Shown piece by piece: positions 17,070 to 24,621 of a stretch of DNA of 64,000 nt. The stretch is from RUG334 sp045599645. Lineage in GTDB: Bacteria; Muiribacteriota; Ozemobacteria; Ozemobacterales; Ozemobacteraceae. Positions within the stretch are counted from its first letter, which is position 1, and every line of letters starts with the position of its first letter. The translations under genes and the position numbers were made by a program. The stretch lies in NCBI GenBank assembly GCA_045599645.1, contig JAZRWI010000008.1, positions 1 to 64,000 on the forward strand, read 5' to 3'. The notes beneath the pieces are model-generated. The model worked only from the letters and a program-made list of their open reading frames with translations. It was not told the origin of the DNA and searched no databases.

Positions 17070-18284
17070 ATGAATAAGAAACTTACAGGTATGGGACTTT
17101 GCCTGGTATTGGCAACCTCTCTCTGTTTAGCCGATAACAACCCATTTGATGATACCACTATCAGCGTATCAGAAACCAAAGCCGACGAAAAAGAGCTAGC
17201 TACAACAGCTTCTGTTGCTGCTACCGAAGACAAGGAAGATGAAAAAGCTTCTGATGCAGATGCCAAGAAAGAAGAAGAAGCAAAGAAAACCGTTGAATAC
17301 ACTGTAGTTGACGGTGACTATCTCATGAAGATAGCCAGCAAATTCTACAACGGCGATTCCAGCAAATGGCCTCTTCTTGTTGAAGCCAACAAAGATAGAT
17401 ATCCGTCATTACTCTCCAACCCAAATCTTATTTATGCTGGTTGGGTATTAACTATTCCTGATGCAGACAGCGCAGCAGCTGCTACGGTAGCTTCCAGCAA
17501 CACTAGTTCTAACAGCTCTTCAGATTCATCAACTTCCGTTGGCAGCACTACAGCTAATCCTCAGAATGCAAATGCTTCTGCTGATGACAAGACAAGAGTT
17601 GCCTCTGGTAAGGCTCCAAAGAGAGCTGTAAATAACGCCTCCGGTGCGCCAGCTCTTAAGACCCAGAGTGCACCAACAGGCTCATGCATCAACACCAAAT
17701 CTCCAAGCTTCCAGTCTTGGTTCAATGACGCTATTGATACCTACGGTGATTGGGAAATGCCAGTTATCAACAATAAATATGGACAGACCATCAGTGTTGA
17801 AATGTTCATGAAGGCAATTCTTCACATCGAAAGCAATGGTACTCATAGAAAAGCAGACGGTTCACTCGTAACCAGCTGTTGTGGTGCTCAGGGCTTCTGC
17901 CAGCTCATGCCAGCAACCGCTCAGGAACTTGGCGTTGACGGCACAGATCCAAAGCAGAATCTTGCTGGTAGCGTAAAGCTGTTCAAGCAAATTTTCACCA
18001 GCACCTACGTTGGCAAAAAGAGCGGCACAGACAAAATGATTCTTGCAGCCGTTGGTTACAATGCAGGTCCATGGTCTAAGCGTGTTCAGGGAACCTGGGA
18101 AAATTGTAAGGCTATGGGCTCCGGTGAAGCTGCCAGCTATGGTATTAAGTTTAAGATGTGCGTTGGTCTTGAATTAACTAGCGACGAACGCCAGTATGTT
18201 CAGAACCATATGCTCTATGGTGGAAAAACCGTTGACCAGTATGCAAATGAATGCTATTCAAGCGCACAGGGTCTCTGCCTCTAA
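17070..18284 (+). CDS. Secreted LysM-domain lytic transglycosylase
   Basis: It probably cleaves peptidoglycan in the periplasm. The 404-residue product has a signal peptide (to LCLA), an acidic Lys/Glu/Ala segment, and one LysM domain at about 73-130 (YTVVDGDYLMKIA to YAGWVLTIP). A Ser/Ala/Thr linker follows, then a soluble lytic transglycosylase domain at about 210-340. The latter has the expected catalytic glutamate in HIESNG (about residue 254), the GFCQLMPATA motif and GYNAGP. Several cysteine pairs suggest disulfides outside the cytoplasm. Two adjacent ATGs compete; the one at 17070 has GGAGG at the better distance. The next gene is 11 bases downstream. Confidence 0.9.
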   Translation: MNKKLTGMGLCLVLATSLCLADNNPFDDTTISVSETKADEKELATTASVAATEDKEDEKASDADAKKEEEAKKTVEYTVVDGDYLMKIASKFYNGDSSKWPLLVEANKDRYPSLLSNPNLIYAGWVLTIPDADSAAAATVASSNTSSNSSSDSSTSVGSTTANPQNANASADDKTRVASGKAPKRAVNNASGAPALKTQSAPTGSCINTKSPSFQSWFNDAIDTYGDWEMPVINNKYGQTISVEMFMKAILHIESNGTHRKADGSLVTSCCGAQGFCQLMPATAQELGVDGTDPKQNLAGSVKLFKQIFTSTYVGKKSGTDKMILAAVGYNAGPWSKRVQGTWENCKAMGSGEAASYGIKFKMCVGLELTSDERQYVQNHMLYGGKTVDQYANECYSSAQGLCL

Positions 18285-18295
18285 GGATATAAAAA

Positions 18296-18829
18296 ATGAA
18301 AAAATCAATAAGCATTATTGCAGCTATATTACTTGGTTTATCTGTTTCTACAGCAGCCTTCTCTCAGGAAGGCGAACCTGCTCCTACTGAAAGAATTAAG
18401 ATTGCTGAAGACATTTTCGTAGACCACAACCATACCCCAGGTATGATGGGAAGTCAGGACAGCCTCATTATCACAGTAGACGCCAAGGAACAGTTTATTT
18501 TCGAATCTGAAGGCAGACGCATCGAAAACGTTTACGCCAAGGATTTCGACAATGACGGTAAAACTGAATATCTTGTCCAGATGGATTGTGGCGGTTCAGG
18601 TGGCTACAGAGACATGAGTCTTCTTAAGCTCAACCAAGAAAACACCTTTGCTCCAGTATGGGAAGACAGTTATCCAATGCCAGAAGTTGAAATAAAGGAT
18701 CGCGATAATGGTAGCGCAATTTATATCAGTTACATTAAGAATCCTAAGGATGAAAAGGCCCAGAAAGCATTAGTAATCCTTAACTTCGACAAAGATGGCA
18801 AAGTCACCACACGTGATTCACAGGATTAG
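18296..18829 (+). CDS. Secreted hypothetical protein with an FG-GAP-like calcium loop
   Basis: The 177-residue product starts with a clear signal peptide (KKSISIIAAILLGLSVSTAAF). It contains DFDNDGKTEYLV, the form of loop seen in FG-GAP/integrin-like beta-propeller repeats that bind calcium, followed by a Gly-rich turn. One repeat only is convincing, so it is not a full propeller. AAGGA lies upstream. It follows the transglycosylase by 11 bases and ends before a strong terminator, so the two form one operon. Confidence 0.7.
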   Translation: MKKSISIIAAILLGLSVSTAAFSQEGEPAPTERIKIAEDIFVDHNHTPGMMGSQDSLIITVDAKEQFIFESEGRRIENVYAKDFDNDGKTEYLVQMDCGGSGGYRDMSLLKLNQENTFAPVWEDSYPMPEVEIKDRDNGSAIYISYIKNPKDEKAQKALVILNFDKDGKVTTRDSQD

Positions 18830-18850
18830 AGCAAATAATTAAAGCCCCAA

Positions 18851-18890
18851 AATACCCGCTTTACTGAAATCATCAAAGCGGGTATTTTTT
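18851..18890 (+). terminator. Rho-independent terminator
   Basis: A 12-bp perfect stem, 18851-18862 against 18875-18886, with a GC-rich core (ACCCGC/GCGGGT), is followed by a T run. It ends the transglycosylase operon and may also serve the convergent RidA gene. Confidence 0.85.
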
Positions 18891-18907
18891 TATTCGTTTA
18901 TTTTAGA

Positions 18908-19288
18908 TTAGCAGATAGCAACAGCTTCTATTTCTATAAGTGCAGCCTTTGGAAGCTTAGCAACTTCAAAGCAGGAACGAGCAGGAGCTTCGCCTTTAAA
19001 ATAAGTTGCATAAATTTCATTTACTTTACCAAAGTTGCCAATATCACTTAAAAATACAGTAGTCTTAACTACCTTGGAGAGATCAGAACCAGCTTCCTTG
19101 AGAACAGCTTCAAGATTCTTTATAGACTGGTGAGTCTGCCATTCAATATTGTTTTCATCAATATTACCAGTAGCAGGATTAATTGGCAGCTGACCGGAAG
19201 TAAAAACCATACCATTAGCCTTGATACCCTGCGAATATGGGCCGACAGCAGCTGGAGCATTCTTGGTATTAATAATTTCTTTATTCAT
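18908..19288 (-). CDS. ridA: RidA family enamine/imine deaminase
   Basis: RidA proteins hydrolyse reactive enamine and imine intermediates released by PLP-dependent enzymes. The 126-residue length is standard. Signature segments are GPYSQGI, FTSGQLPINP, the substrate-binding arginine in ARSCFEVAKLP, and the terminal IEIEAVAI with its conserved glutamate. AGGAGA lies six bases before the ATG. It is convergent with the upstream secreted-protein gene and divergent from the tRNA. Confidence 0.94.
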   Translation of the reverse strand: MNKEIINTKNAPAAVGPYSQGIKANGMVFTSGQLPINPATGNIDENNIEWQTHQSIKNLEAVLKEAGSDLSKVVKTTVFLSDIGNFGKVNEIYATYFKGEAPARSCFEVAKLPKAALIEIEAVAIC

Positions 19289-19386
19289 AAAAATCTCCTA
19301 TCTGATTTTTTTAACATTCTACCAAAATTTTCTAATAATCAAAAGTCATAAAACCCACAATATGTGTACACTAAAAAATAAATTTG

Positions 19387-19415
19387 TTGACTTCTAAGAT
19401 ATGGTATGATACTAT
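19387..19415 (+). promoter_or_regulatory. Promoter for tRNA-Val
   Basis: TTGACT at 19387-19392 and TACTAT at 19410-19415 are separated by 17 bases, about 16 bases before the tRNA 5' end. Confidence 0.5.
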
Positions 19416-19431
19416 TCAAAACATCAGCTAA

Positions 19432-19504
19432 GGGCTGTTAGCTCAGTTGGAAGAGCTCCTGGTTTACACCCAGGTGGTCGGCGGTTCGAACCCGTCACAG
19501 CCCA
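19432..19504 (+). tRNA. tRNA-Val (anticodon UAC)
   Basis: The 73-base cloverleaf can be drawn by hand. The acceptor stem is GGGCTGT/ACAGCCC and the D arm is TAGCTCAGTTGGAAGAGCT. The anticodon stem CCTGG/CCAGG encloses loop TTTACAC, giving anticodon TAC. The T arm has GTTCGAAC. The CCA end is not encoded (A then CCG). A terminator follows directly. Confidence 0.96.
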
Positions 19505-19508
19505 CCGA

Positions 19509-19535
19509 ATCCTGCACAAAGTGCAGGATTTTTTA
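19509..19535 (+). terminator. Rho-independent terminator of tRNA-Val
   Basis: Nine-bp perfect stem, ATCCTGCAC/GTGCAGGAT (19509-19517 with 19521-19529), a 3-base loop, then TTTTTATTTT. Confidence 0.85.
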
Positions 19536-19631
19536 TTTTAGCACTTATTATCAATGAATTAATCTAAGACACGAAATTATCTACGTAATTTTTAAAATCA
19601 GCACCTATAAAGCAACAGGTGCTGATTATTT

Positions 19632-20441
19632 TTAATTTGCTAATTTAGATTCTAGGATGGCTATGGTCTGCTTCATGGCTTCTATTGTATTTTTCAGTTC
19701 AGCAACATTGCTTTCTAGCATAGAATTCTTATCTTCCAAAGCAGAATTCTTATCTTCTAGCAAGGATATTTTGCCATTTAATTCAGCTTTCTCTTTATTT
19801 ATCAGTTCTTGCAATTCCTTACACATAGACATTTTCCCCTTTTCACTTTGAAATATAGAACGTTTTCTTGTTGAAGTCTTAGGAAAGCCTTCATTGTAAA
19901 CATCTGTGGTAGCTAATACTTCCATTATTTTGGCAATCTTGGAACCATCCTTAGATTTTGCAAAGACATACAGCTCTGTAAGCCCGTTGTCTATTACATC
20001 ACCTGTTTGCTTAACAACTCGTTCTATCTGATAAAGAGCTCTTCCTGCTTTGAATAAATCAAATTCAGAAATATATATTATGCATACATCCGGTATATCT
20101 TTGAATTTTACCCCTGGCGGAGTGTTATTCACAGTTACTAATGCAGCATGATATCTAACACGTCTTTGATGATCATCATTGTCTTCCTTTTGAACTTCAA
20201 TGTTTACATAGCGATTATCACTTGTTTTGCATAAAGTATCAATTCTCAGAGAACGTCCAGTAAGATTAGCTAAGTCTTTCTGAACATAATGTTCAACAAC
20301 AGACAAAGTTGGCTCATCAAGTATAACTTGAAGCAATTCCTCTAGAAATTCACGGTCCTCAGCCATAACTCTAAAGGCTACATCATCTATTGGTCGCAAC
20401 TTATGTGCAACCAGATTAAGAATATCTGACTCTCGGGTCAT
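19632..20441 (-). CDS. PD-(D/E)XK nuclease family transposase-like protein (Rpn/PDDEXK_2)
   Basis: The N-terminal 200 residues match the Rpn/PDDEXK_2 family: the opening DILNLVAHKLRPIDDVAFRVMA, then RIDTLCKT and NIEVQKED, supplying the D...ExQ catalytic core. Family members promote recombination or are linked to mobile DNA. The C-terminal 70 residues are a coiled coil with a near-perfect heptad-like duplication, LEDKNSALEDKNSMLES. AAGGAGGT lies five bases before the ATG. The gene sits directly 3' of tRNA-Val, on the opposite strand. It appears intact. These genes are usually multi-copy; a likely decayed relative is at 30908-31099. Confidence 0.85.
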   Translation of the reverse strand: MTRESDILNLVAHKLRPIDDVAFRVMAEDREFLEELLQVILDEPTLSVVEHYVQKDLANLTGRSLRIDTLCKTSDNRYVNIEVQKEDNDDHQRRVRYHAALVTVNNTPPGVKFKDIPDVCIIYISEFDLFKAGRALYQIERVVKQTGDVIDNGLTELYVFAKSKDGSKIAKIMEVLATTDVYNEGFPKTSTRKRSIFQSEKGKMSMCKELQELINKEKAELNGKISLLEDKNSALEDKNSMLESNVAELKNTIEAMKQTIAILESKLAN

Positions 20442-20672
20442 TACTACCTCCTTAAATTGTAATAGGCGAATTGTTTTTTCGCAAGTGGTAGCAATTTTTT
20501 CATTGCTATATAGTAATCATCTGAGAATCAAAAGTTAGACAGAAAGAAATGTAAATATTTGTAAAGAATATTTCTTTTTTTAAACAACAGATTAAATTTT
20601 TATATAAAAAATTGGGTATGGAAGATTGTTGAAGTTGCTTGAAAATAGGCGCTTGATTGATATATTTTTTGC

Positions 20673-20701
20673 TTGACTTATGTACCTTTTGTGGGTATCC
20701 T
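20673..20701 (+). promoter_or_regulatory. Promoter of the feo operon
   Basis: TTGACT at 20673-20678 and TATCCT at 20696-20701 are separated by 17 bases. The three operator-like repeats start 10 bases downstream of the -10 box, so a bound repressor would cover the transcription start. The preceding DNA, 20442-20672, is AT-rich and shows nothing else I can support. Confidence 0.5.
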
Positions 20702-20711
20702 ATTATAAAAA

Positions 20712-20763
20712 TTAGATAAATCTAATTTTCTTAGTTTAAACTAAATTTATTAGCATTAACTAA
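20712..20763 (+). promoter_or_regulatory. Triple DtxR-type operator array
   Basis: Three copies of TTAGnnnnnnCTAA start at 20712, 20731 and 20750, exactly 19 bp apart. The middle copy, TTAGTTTAAACTAA, is a perfect palindrome; the first is TTAGATAAATCTAA; the third keeps only the outer arms. TTAG...CTAA arms resemble operators of DtxR/IdeR/MntR metalloregulators. A DtxR-family gene is third in the operon, suggesting iron-dependent autoregulation. Confidence 0.7.
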
Positions 20764-20788
20764 TTTATATCAAGGAAAAATACACGCA

Positions 20789-21031
20789 ATGAGCATCAAA
20801 ACAATTTTTCTGGCTGATCTTTCCGAAGGCCAAAGCGGAACTATCAGAGGTGTAGACACAAAATCAGTTACAGCACAGAGACTCCTTGATTTGGGCTTCG
20901 TGCCTGGAACTCCTGTAAAGGCTATAAAAAGAGCACCTATGGGAGATTCTACTATCTTCGAAATACGTGGTTACCAGCTTGGTCTTAGAAGAAGCGAATC
21001 AGAAGCTGTAGAGGTTGAAATCAATAATTAA
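20789..21031 (+). CDS. feoA: FeoA, ferrous iron transport accessory protein
   Basis: An 80-residue cytoplasmic SH3-like protein of the FeoA family, which supports GTP-driven ferrous iron uptake by FeoB. Typical features are LSEGQSGTIRGV near the start, RLLDLGFVPGTPVKA, and the terminal GYQLGLRRSESEAVEV. AAGGA is present but about 12 bases before the ATG, a long spacing. Its stop overlaps the feoB start by one base (TAATG), so the two are translationally coupled. Confidence 0.95.
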   Translation: MSIKTIFLADLSEGQSGTIRGVDTKSVTAQRLLDLGFVPGTPVKAIKRAPMGDSTIFEIRGYQLGLRRSESEAVEVEINN

Positions 21032-23346
21032 TGACAGATAGTAAAGCAGCTCCGGCCACTTCAACAGTAGATCCCCATAATATTTTCCTGATTGGTAATC
21101 CGAATAGCGGTAAAACCAGCTTATTCAACGCAATCACAGGTGATCATCTGCATGTTGGCAACTGGCCAGGCGTTACTGTCGAAAGACTGGAAGGCATCAC
21201 CCACACCCCCAATGGTGATATCCACATTACAGACCTTCCTGGAACCTATTCCCTGACTCCTGCAACCCCAGAAGAAAGCGTTGTTTTGTCCACTCTGGAC
21301 GACGCTTCCCGTGGTACAGTTTTAAACGTCATTGATACTACAAACTTAGTAAGAAACCTATTTTTAACAACCCAGTTAATAGAAATTGGCATAACTCCGG
21401 TTGTAAGCATGAACTGCTACGATTCATTCTCCAGTGCCGGCGGCATAATTGACCTGATGAAGTTTTCTTCATTATCAGGCTGTGAAGCCTACCCAACCGT
21501 TGCAAGAAATGCAAAAGGCATACCTGCATTAGTCGAATTTCTTTCAAAACGCACTATTCAGGAGCATAAAACCAACAAGGATTCTATGCTTGGCCTTCCC
21601 GACAAATGGTTCAATGCTACAAAAGAAGTATTAAAGCTTCAAGGGCTTCGTTGGGAAACAGCAACCGCAACCCAGCGCTATAACGCAATTAATGCGCTTA
21701 CCAGACCTGCGAAAGATAATCCGAATCTTGAAAAACTTCGCCAGAAATTATCAGAAGAACTCACAACTAATCCTAATAAACCTGTTACTCCGGCAACCTT
21801 AGCCTGTGACTTAGCTGCAGACCGCTATCATAGAATAGAAAAAATGGTAGCCCAATGTGCTCAGGTTCCACAGAAAAGTATTCCGGAATGGCAGCAGAAG
21901 CTTGATAGAGTTTTAATCAGCAAATACCTAGGAATTCCAGTATTTGCAATTCTTATGGCATTTGTGTTCTGGACTACATTTACTATAGGCAAATACCCAA
22001 TGGATTGGCTCACAAGCCTAATCGACTGGATAACAAACCTGCTTGAAGCCAAAATGCCTGACGGCTTGCTGCGCGACCTGGTTATAGAAGCAGCATTAAA
22101 GCCAGTTGGCGGTGTAATAGTATTTGTTCCAAATATTCTGATACTTTTCTTCTGGATAGTTCTTCTGGAAGACTCAGGCTATATGTCACGTGCAGCCTTC
22201 ATCGTAGACCGTATGATGAAAAGCATGGGTCTGCAGGGACGCGCCTTTATACCTATGGTAATGGGTTTGGGCTGCAATGTTCCAGCAATCATGGCAACAA
22301 GAATCATTGACAGCAAATTCCAAAGAATGCTGACTATGTTCTTAATACCTATGGTGAGCTGTTCTGCAAGACTTCCTGTTTTTGTTCTCCTTTGCGGAAC
22401 ATTTTTCCCGGAATCTCCAAGCACATGGATGTTTCTGCTGTTCTCCATAGACATGATAATTCTGCTATTTCTGGGCCATTTTTCCAGCATTTTCTTTAAA
22501 ACCATAGACAGCAGTCCATTCCTGCTTGAAATGCCACCATACAGACTTCCAACCCCGAGAAGCGTATGGAACATGCTAAAAGAAAAAACAATGCACTTCC
22601 TAGAAAAGGCTGGCACCATTGTTCTTGCCGGCTCAATTGTAATCTGGGCGCTTTCTACCTTCCCAAGAGAGGTTCCTTTGAGCTTCAATTACGAAGAAAC
22701 CAAAGCCACAATACAAGCAATGCAGATTACAAATGAAGAAAAAGCAGAAAAACTCGCTCTTATTGAAAACAAAAAAACAATGGAAGAAACAGAACAGCGC
22801 TATCTTGGTCGTATGGGTAAATTCCTACACCCAGTAATGGCACCTTTCGGCTTCACATGGCGCGAAACAGTATCTCTTATTCCAGGTTTCCTTGCAAAGG
22901 AATCTGTTGTATCAACCCTGACTGTCCTTTATTTGCCTTATGACAAAGACCTTGGCGAAGGAATGCGCAAGAATGGTATGACTCCGATAAAGGCTTTTGC
23001 TTTCATGCTTTTCACCCTACTCTATGTTCCGTGTATCGCAACTCTTGGCGTTCTCTGGAAGGAAAGCGGTTCACCGAAATTTACAATAATCTGTGTTCTT
23101 AGCTATTTCGGTATTGCCTATGCAGTAAGCTTTGGCGTCTTAAAGCTTGGGGAACTGCTTGAACAACCCACACAGGCAAGAGACGAACTTATAATTGTCC
23201 TCATTGCCTTACTTGCAGCATGGACATTATTGCATAGACTTATAAACGGAATACGTGGTAAAATGTGTAGTGTTGGTTGTGGCGGAAGCTGCAACGGAGA
23301 TTGTTCTAACTGTCATATAAAGAGTGTAAACTGCAATTCAAAATAA
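21031..23346 (+). CDS. feoB: FeoB, ferrous iron transporter
   Basis: A 771-residue inner-membrane Fe(II) transporter. The N-terminal G domain has G1 GNPNSGKTS, G2 GVTVE, G3 DLPGTYSL and an NxxD-type G4 (NCYD), which departs from the usual NMxD. A helical GDI-like region follows, then the membrane core with two Gate-type halves, including PMVMGLGCNVPAI and MVSCSARLPVF. The C-terminus, CSVGCGGSCNGDCSNC, is an unusually Cys-rich tail that may bind iron or a cluster, a role FeoC plays elsewhere. It sits between feoA and a DtxR-family regulator. Confidence 0.96.
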   Translation: MTDSKAAPATSTVDPHNIFLIGNPNSGKTSLFNAITGDHLHVGNWPGVTVERLEGITHTPNGDIHITDLPGTYSLTPATPEESVVLSTLDDASRGTVLNVIDTTNLVRNLFLTTQLIEIGITPVVSMNCYDSFSSAGGIIDLMKFSSLSGCEAYPTVARNAKGIPALVEFLSKRTIQEHKTNKDSMLGLPDKWFNATKEVLKLQGLRWETATATQRYNAINALTRPAKDNPNLEKLRQKLSEELTTNPNKPVTPATLACDLAADRYHRIEKMVAQCAQVPQKSIPEWQQKLDRVLISKYLGIPVFAILMAFVFWTTFTIGKYPMDWLTSLIDWITNLLEAKMPDGLLRDLVIEAALKPVGGVIVFVPNILILFFWIVLLEDSGYMSRAAFIVDRMMKSMGLQGRAFIPMVMGLGCNVPAIMATRIIDSKFQRMLTMFLIPMVSCSARLPVFVLLCGTFFPESPSTWMFLLFSIDMIILLFLGHFSSIFFKTIDSSPFLLEMPPYRLPTPRSVWNMLKEKTMHFLEKAGTIVLAGSIVIWALSTFPREVPLSFNYEETKATIQAMQITNEEKAEKLALIENKKTMEETEQRYLGRMGKFLHPVMAPFGFTWRETVSLIPGFLAKESVVSTLTVLYLPYDKDLGEGMRKNGMTPIKAFAFMLFTLLYVPCIATLGVLWKESGSPKFTIICVLSYFGIAYAVSFGVLKLGELLEQPTQARDELIIVLIALLAAWTLLHRLINGIRGKMCSVGCGGSCNGDCSNCHIKSVNCNSK

Positions 23347-23359
23347 GCAGGAGTGTAGA

Positions 23360-23782
23360 ATGATAGAACGCGTTTCCTTAGCGCTTGAATCATACCTTGA
23401 AGCCATTGCTGACCTTCAAAAGGAATTTGGTGCAGCAACTCCATCTGTATTGGCAGAAAAAATGGGCTGTAAACGTTCTTCCGTAACAAGCGCACTTCAA
23501 AGACTGGCAGAAAACGGTTTAATCAACTATCAGTCCTACAGGCCAGTAACACTGTCTGCAAAGGGCTTAGAAGTAATAGATTCACTAGACCGCTATCACA
23601 AAATCCTGGCTAATTTTCTTCAGAATGTTCTGGCCTTAGACGAAGAATTCGCCCAGACAGAGGCTTGTCAGCTTGAGCATCAGATTTCCCCACAAACTAT
23701 TGAGCGGATAGCCCAATACACAGAATTTCTTGAAGACCCAGAAGCTTTTAAAAAGTTTCTAGTCAATCAGAACAAAAGCTAA
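23360..23782 (+). CDS. DtxR/MntR family metal-dependent repressor
   Basis: This 140-residue regulator has an N-terminal winged helix (SVLAEKMGCKRSSVTSALQRLAENGLI) and the metal-binding dimerisation domain, with EACQLEHQIS matching the C-x-x-E-H ligand cluster of DtxR proteins. It lacks the C-terminal SH3 domain, so its length is MntR-like. It follows feoB by 13 bases and probably controls the operon through the three operators upstream of feoA. Iron rather than manganese is inferred from the neighbours; sequence alone does not settle it. Confidence 0.9.
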   Translation: MIERVSLALESYLEAIADLQKEFGAATPSVLAEKMGCKRSSVTSALQRLAENGLINYQSYRPVTLSAKGLEVIDSLDRYHKILANFLQNVLALDEEFAQTEACQLEHQISPQTIERIAQYTEFLEDPEAFKKFLVNQNKS

Positions 23783-23893
23783 ATTCTTATTCTGTAAAAT
23801 TTATTGCTATTTACACTGTTTAAGGGCTTTGCTCTAGCCAAGATTTATTTTATATGTTAGAATTTTATTAGAAAGCATTCAAGGAGAGAGAAT

Positions 23894-24619
23894 ATGGCAA
23901 TTCTGACTATTTCTCGAGAACTGGGAGCATCTGCAACTTACATAGCATTAAAGGTAGCCGAAAAGATGGGCTACACCTGTTATGACCAGCAAATACTTAA
24001 TAGTATTGCAGAAAAAATGGGTAAGGAAAAAGAGCAGCTTCAGCATTTCGACCAAAAGACCTATAACAGAATTGGTGTATTCTTTCAAGAAGCACTGGCA
24101 AGCCTTGCTCAGGGCGGTATGGTATTCCATCCATTCGGTCTCGGAACAGCCAACTGGGATGCTGCAGAAATGTTTTCCAGCTACCCTCAGCAGAACTTTA
24201 AGGAAAAGGATTATTACGATGTTCTGAAGCAGGTTTTCATTGAACTTGCAGATAAAGGCAACGCAGTATTTCTTGGCCGTGGTGGCAGCCAGATTTTGAA
24301 AAATAACAAGAATGCTTTACATGTCAGAATCGTTGCCAACTACGAAGATCGCGTAAAGCATATTATAAAAGAAGCAACAACCGGTAACCCGATTTTTAGT
24401 GACAGCACTCACAAATTCGGCGAAGACCCTGAAGCAGATCAGGCTATGGCAGAAAAGCTTATCCACGATTGGGATACAGCTTCCTCTAATTTTATTTCAG
24501 ACTTTTTCTACACTGACTGGAATGATCCTCATAACTATCATATGATTATCAACACCAGCAGAATAAATTCTGAAGTCTGCGTAGAACAGATCTGCTCAGT
24601 ATTGAAAAGCATGGAATAA
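23894..24619 (+). CDS. Cytidylate kinase-like protein
   Basis: The 241-residue protein matches the cytidylate kinase-like family: it opens ILTISRELGASATYIALKVAEKMGYTCYDQQIL, where SRELG..a replaces the usual phosphate-binding loop of this group. It later has FLGRGGSQILK and a basic RIVANYEDR segment typical of the LID region. Members are presumed nucleotide kinases, but most lack a tested substrate. AAGGAGAG precedes the ATG at a good distance. The propeller gene follows after two bases. Confidence 0.82.
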   Translation: MAILTISRELGASATYIALKVAEKMGYTCYDQQILNSIAEKMGKEKEQLQHFDQKTYNRIGVFFQEALASLAQGGMVFHPFGLGTANWDAAEMFSSYPQQNFKEKDYYDVLKQVFIELADKGNAVFLGRGGSQILKNNKNALHVRIVANYEDRVKHIIKEATTGNPIFSDSTHKFGEDPEADQAMAEKLIHDWDTASSNFISDFFYTDWNDPHNYHMIINTSRINSEVCVEQICSVLKSME

Positions 24620-24621
24620 CA

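Noticed and set aside
19432..20441. Genomic island integrated at tRNA-Val
   Set aside because: A PDDEXK_2 gene lies next to the tRNA, but there is no integrase and no duplicated tRNA 3' end was seen.
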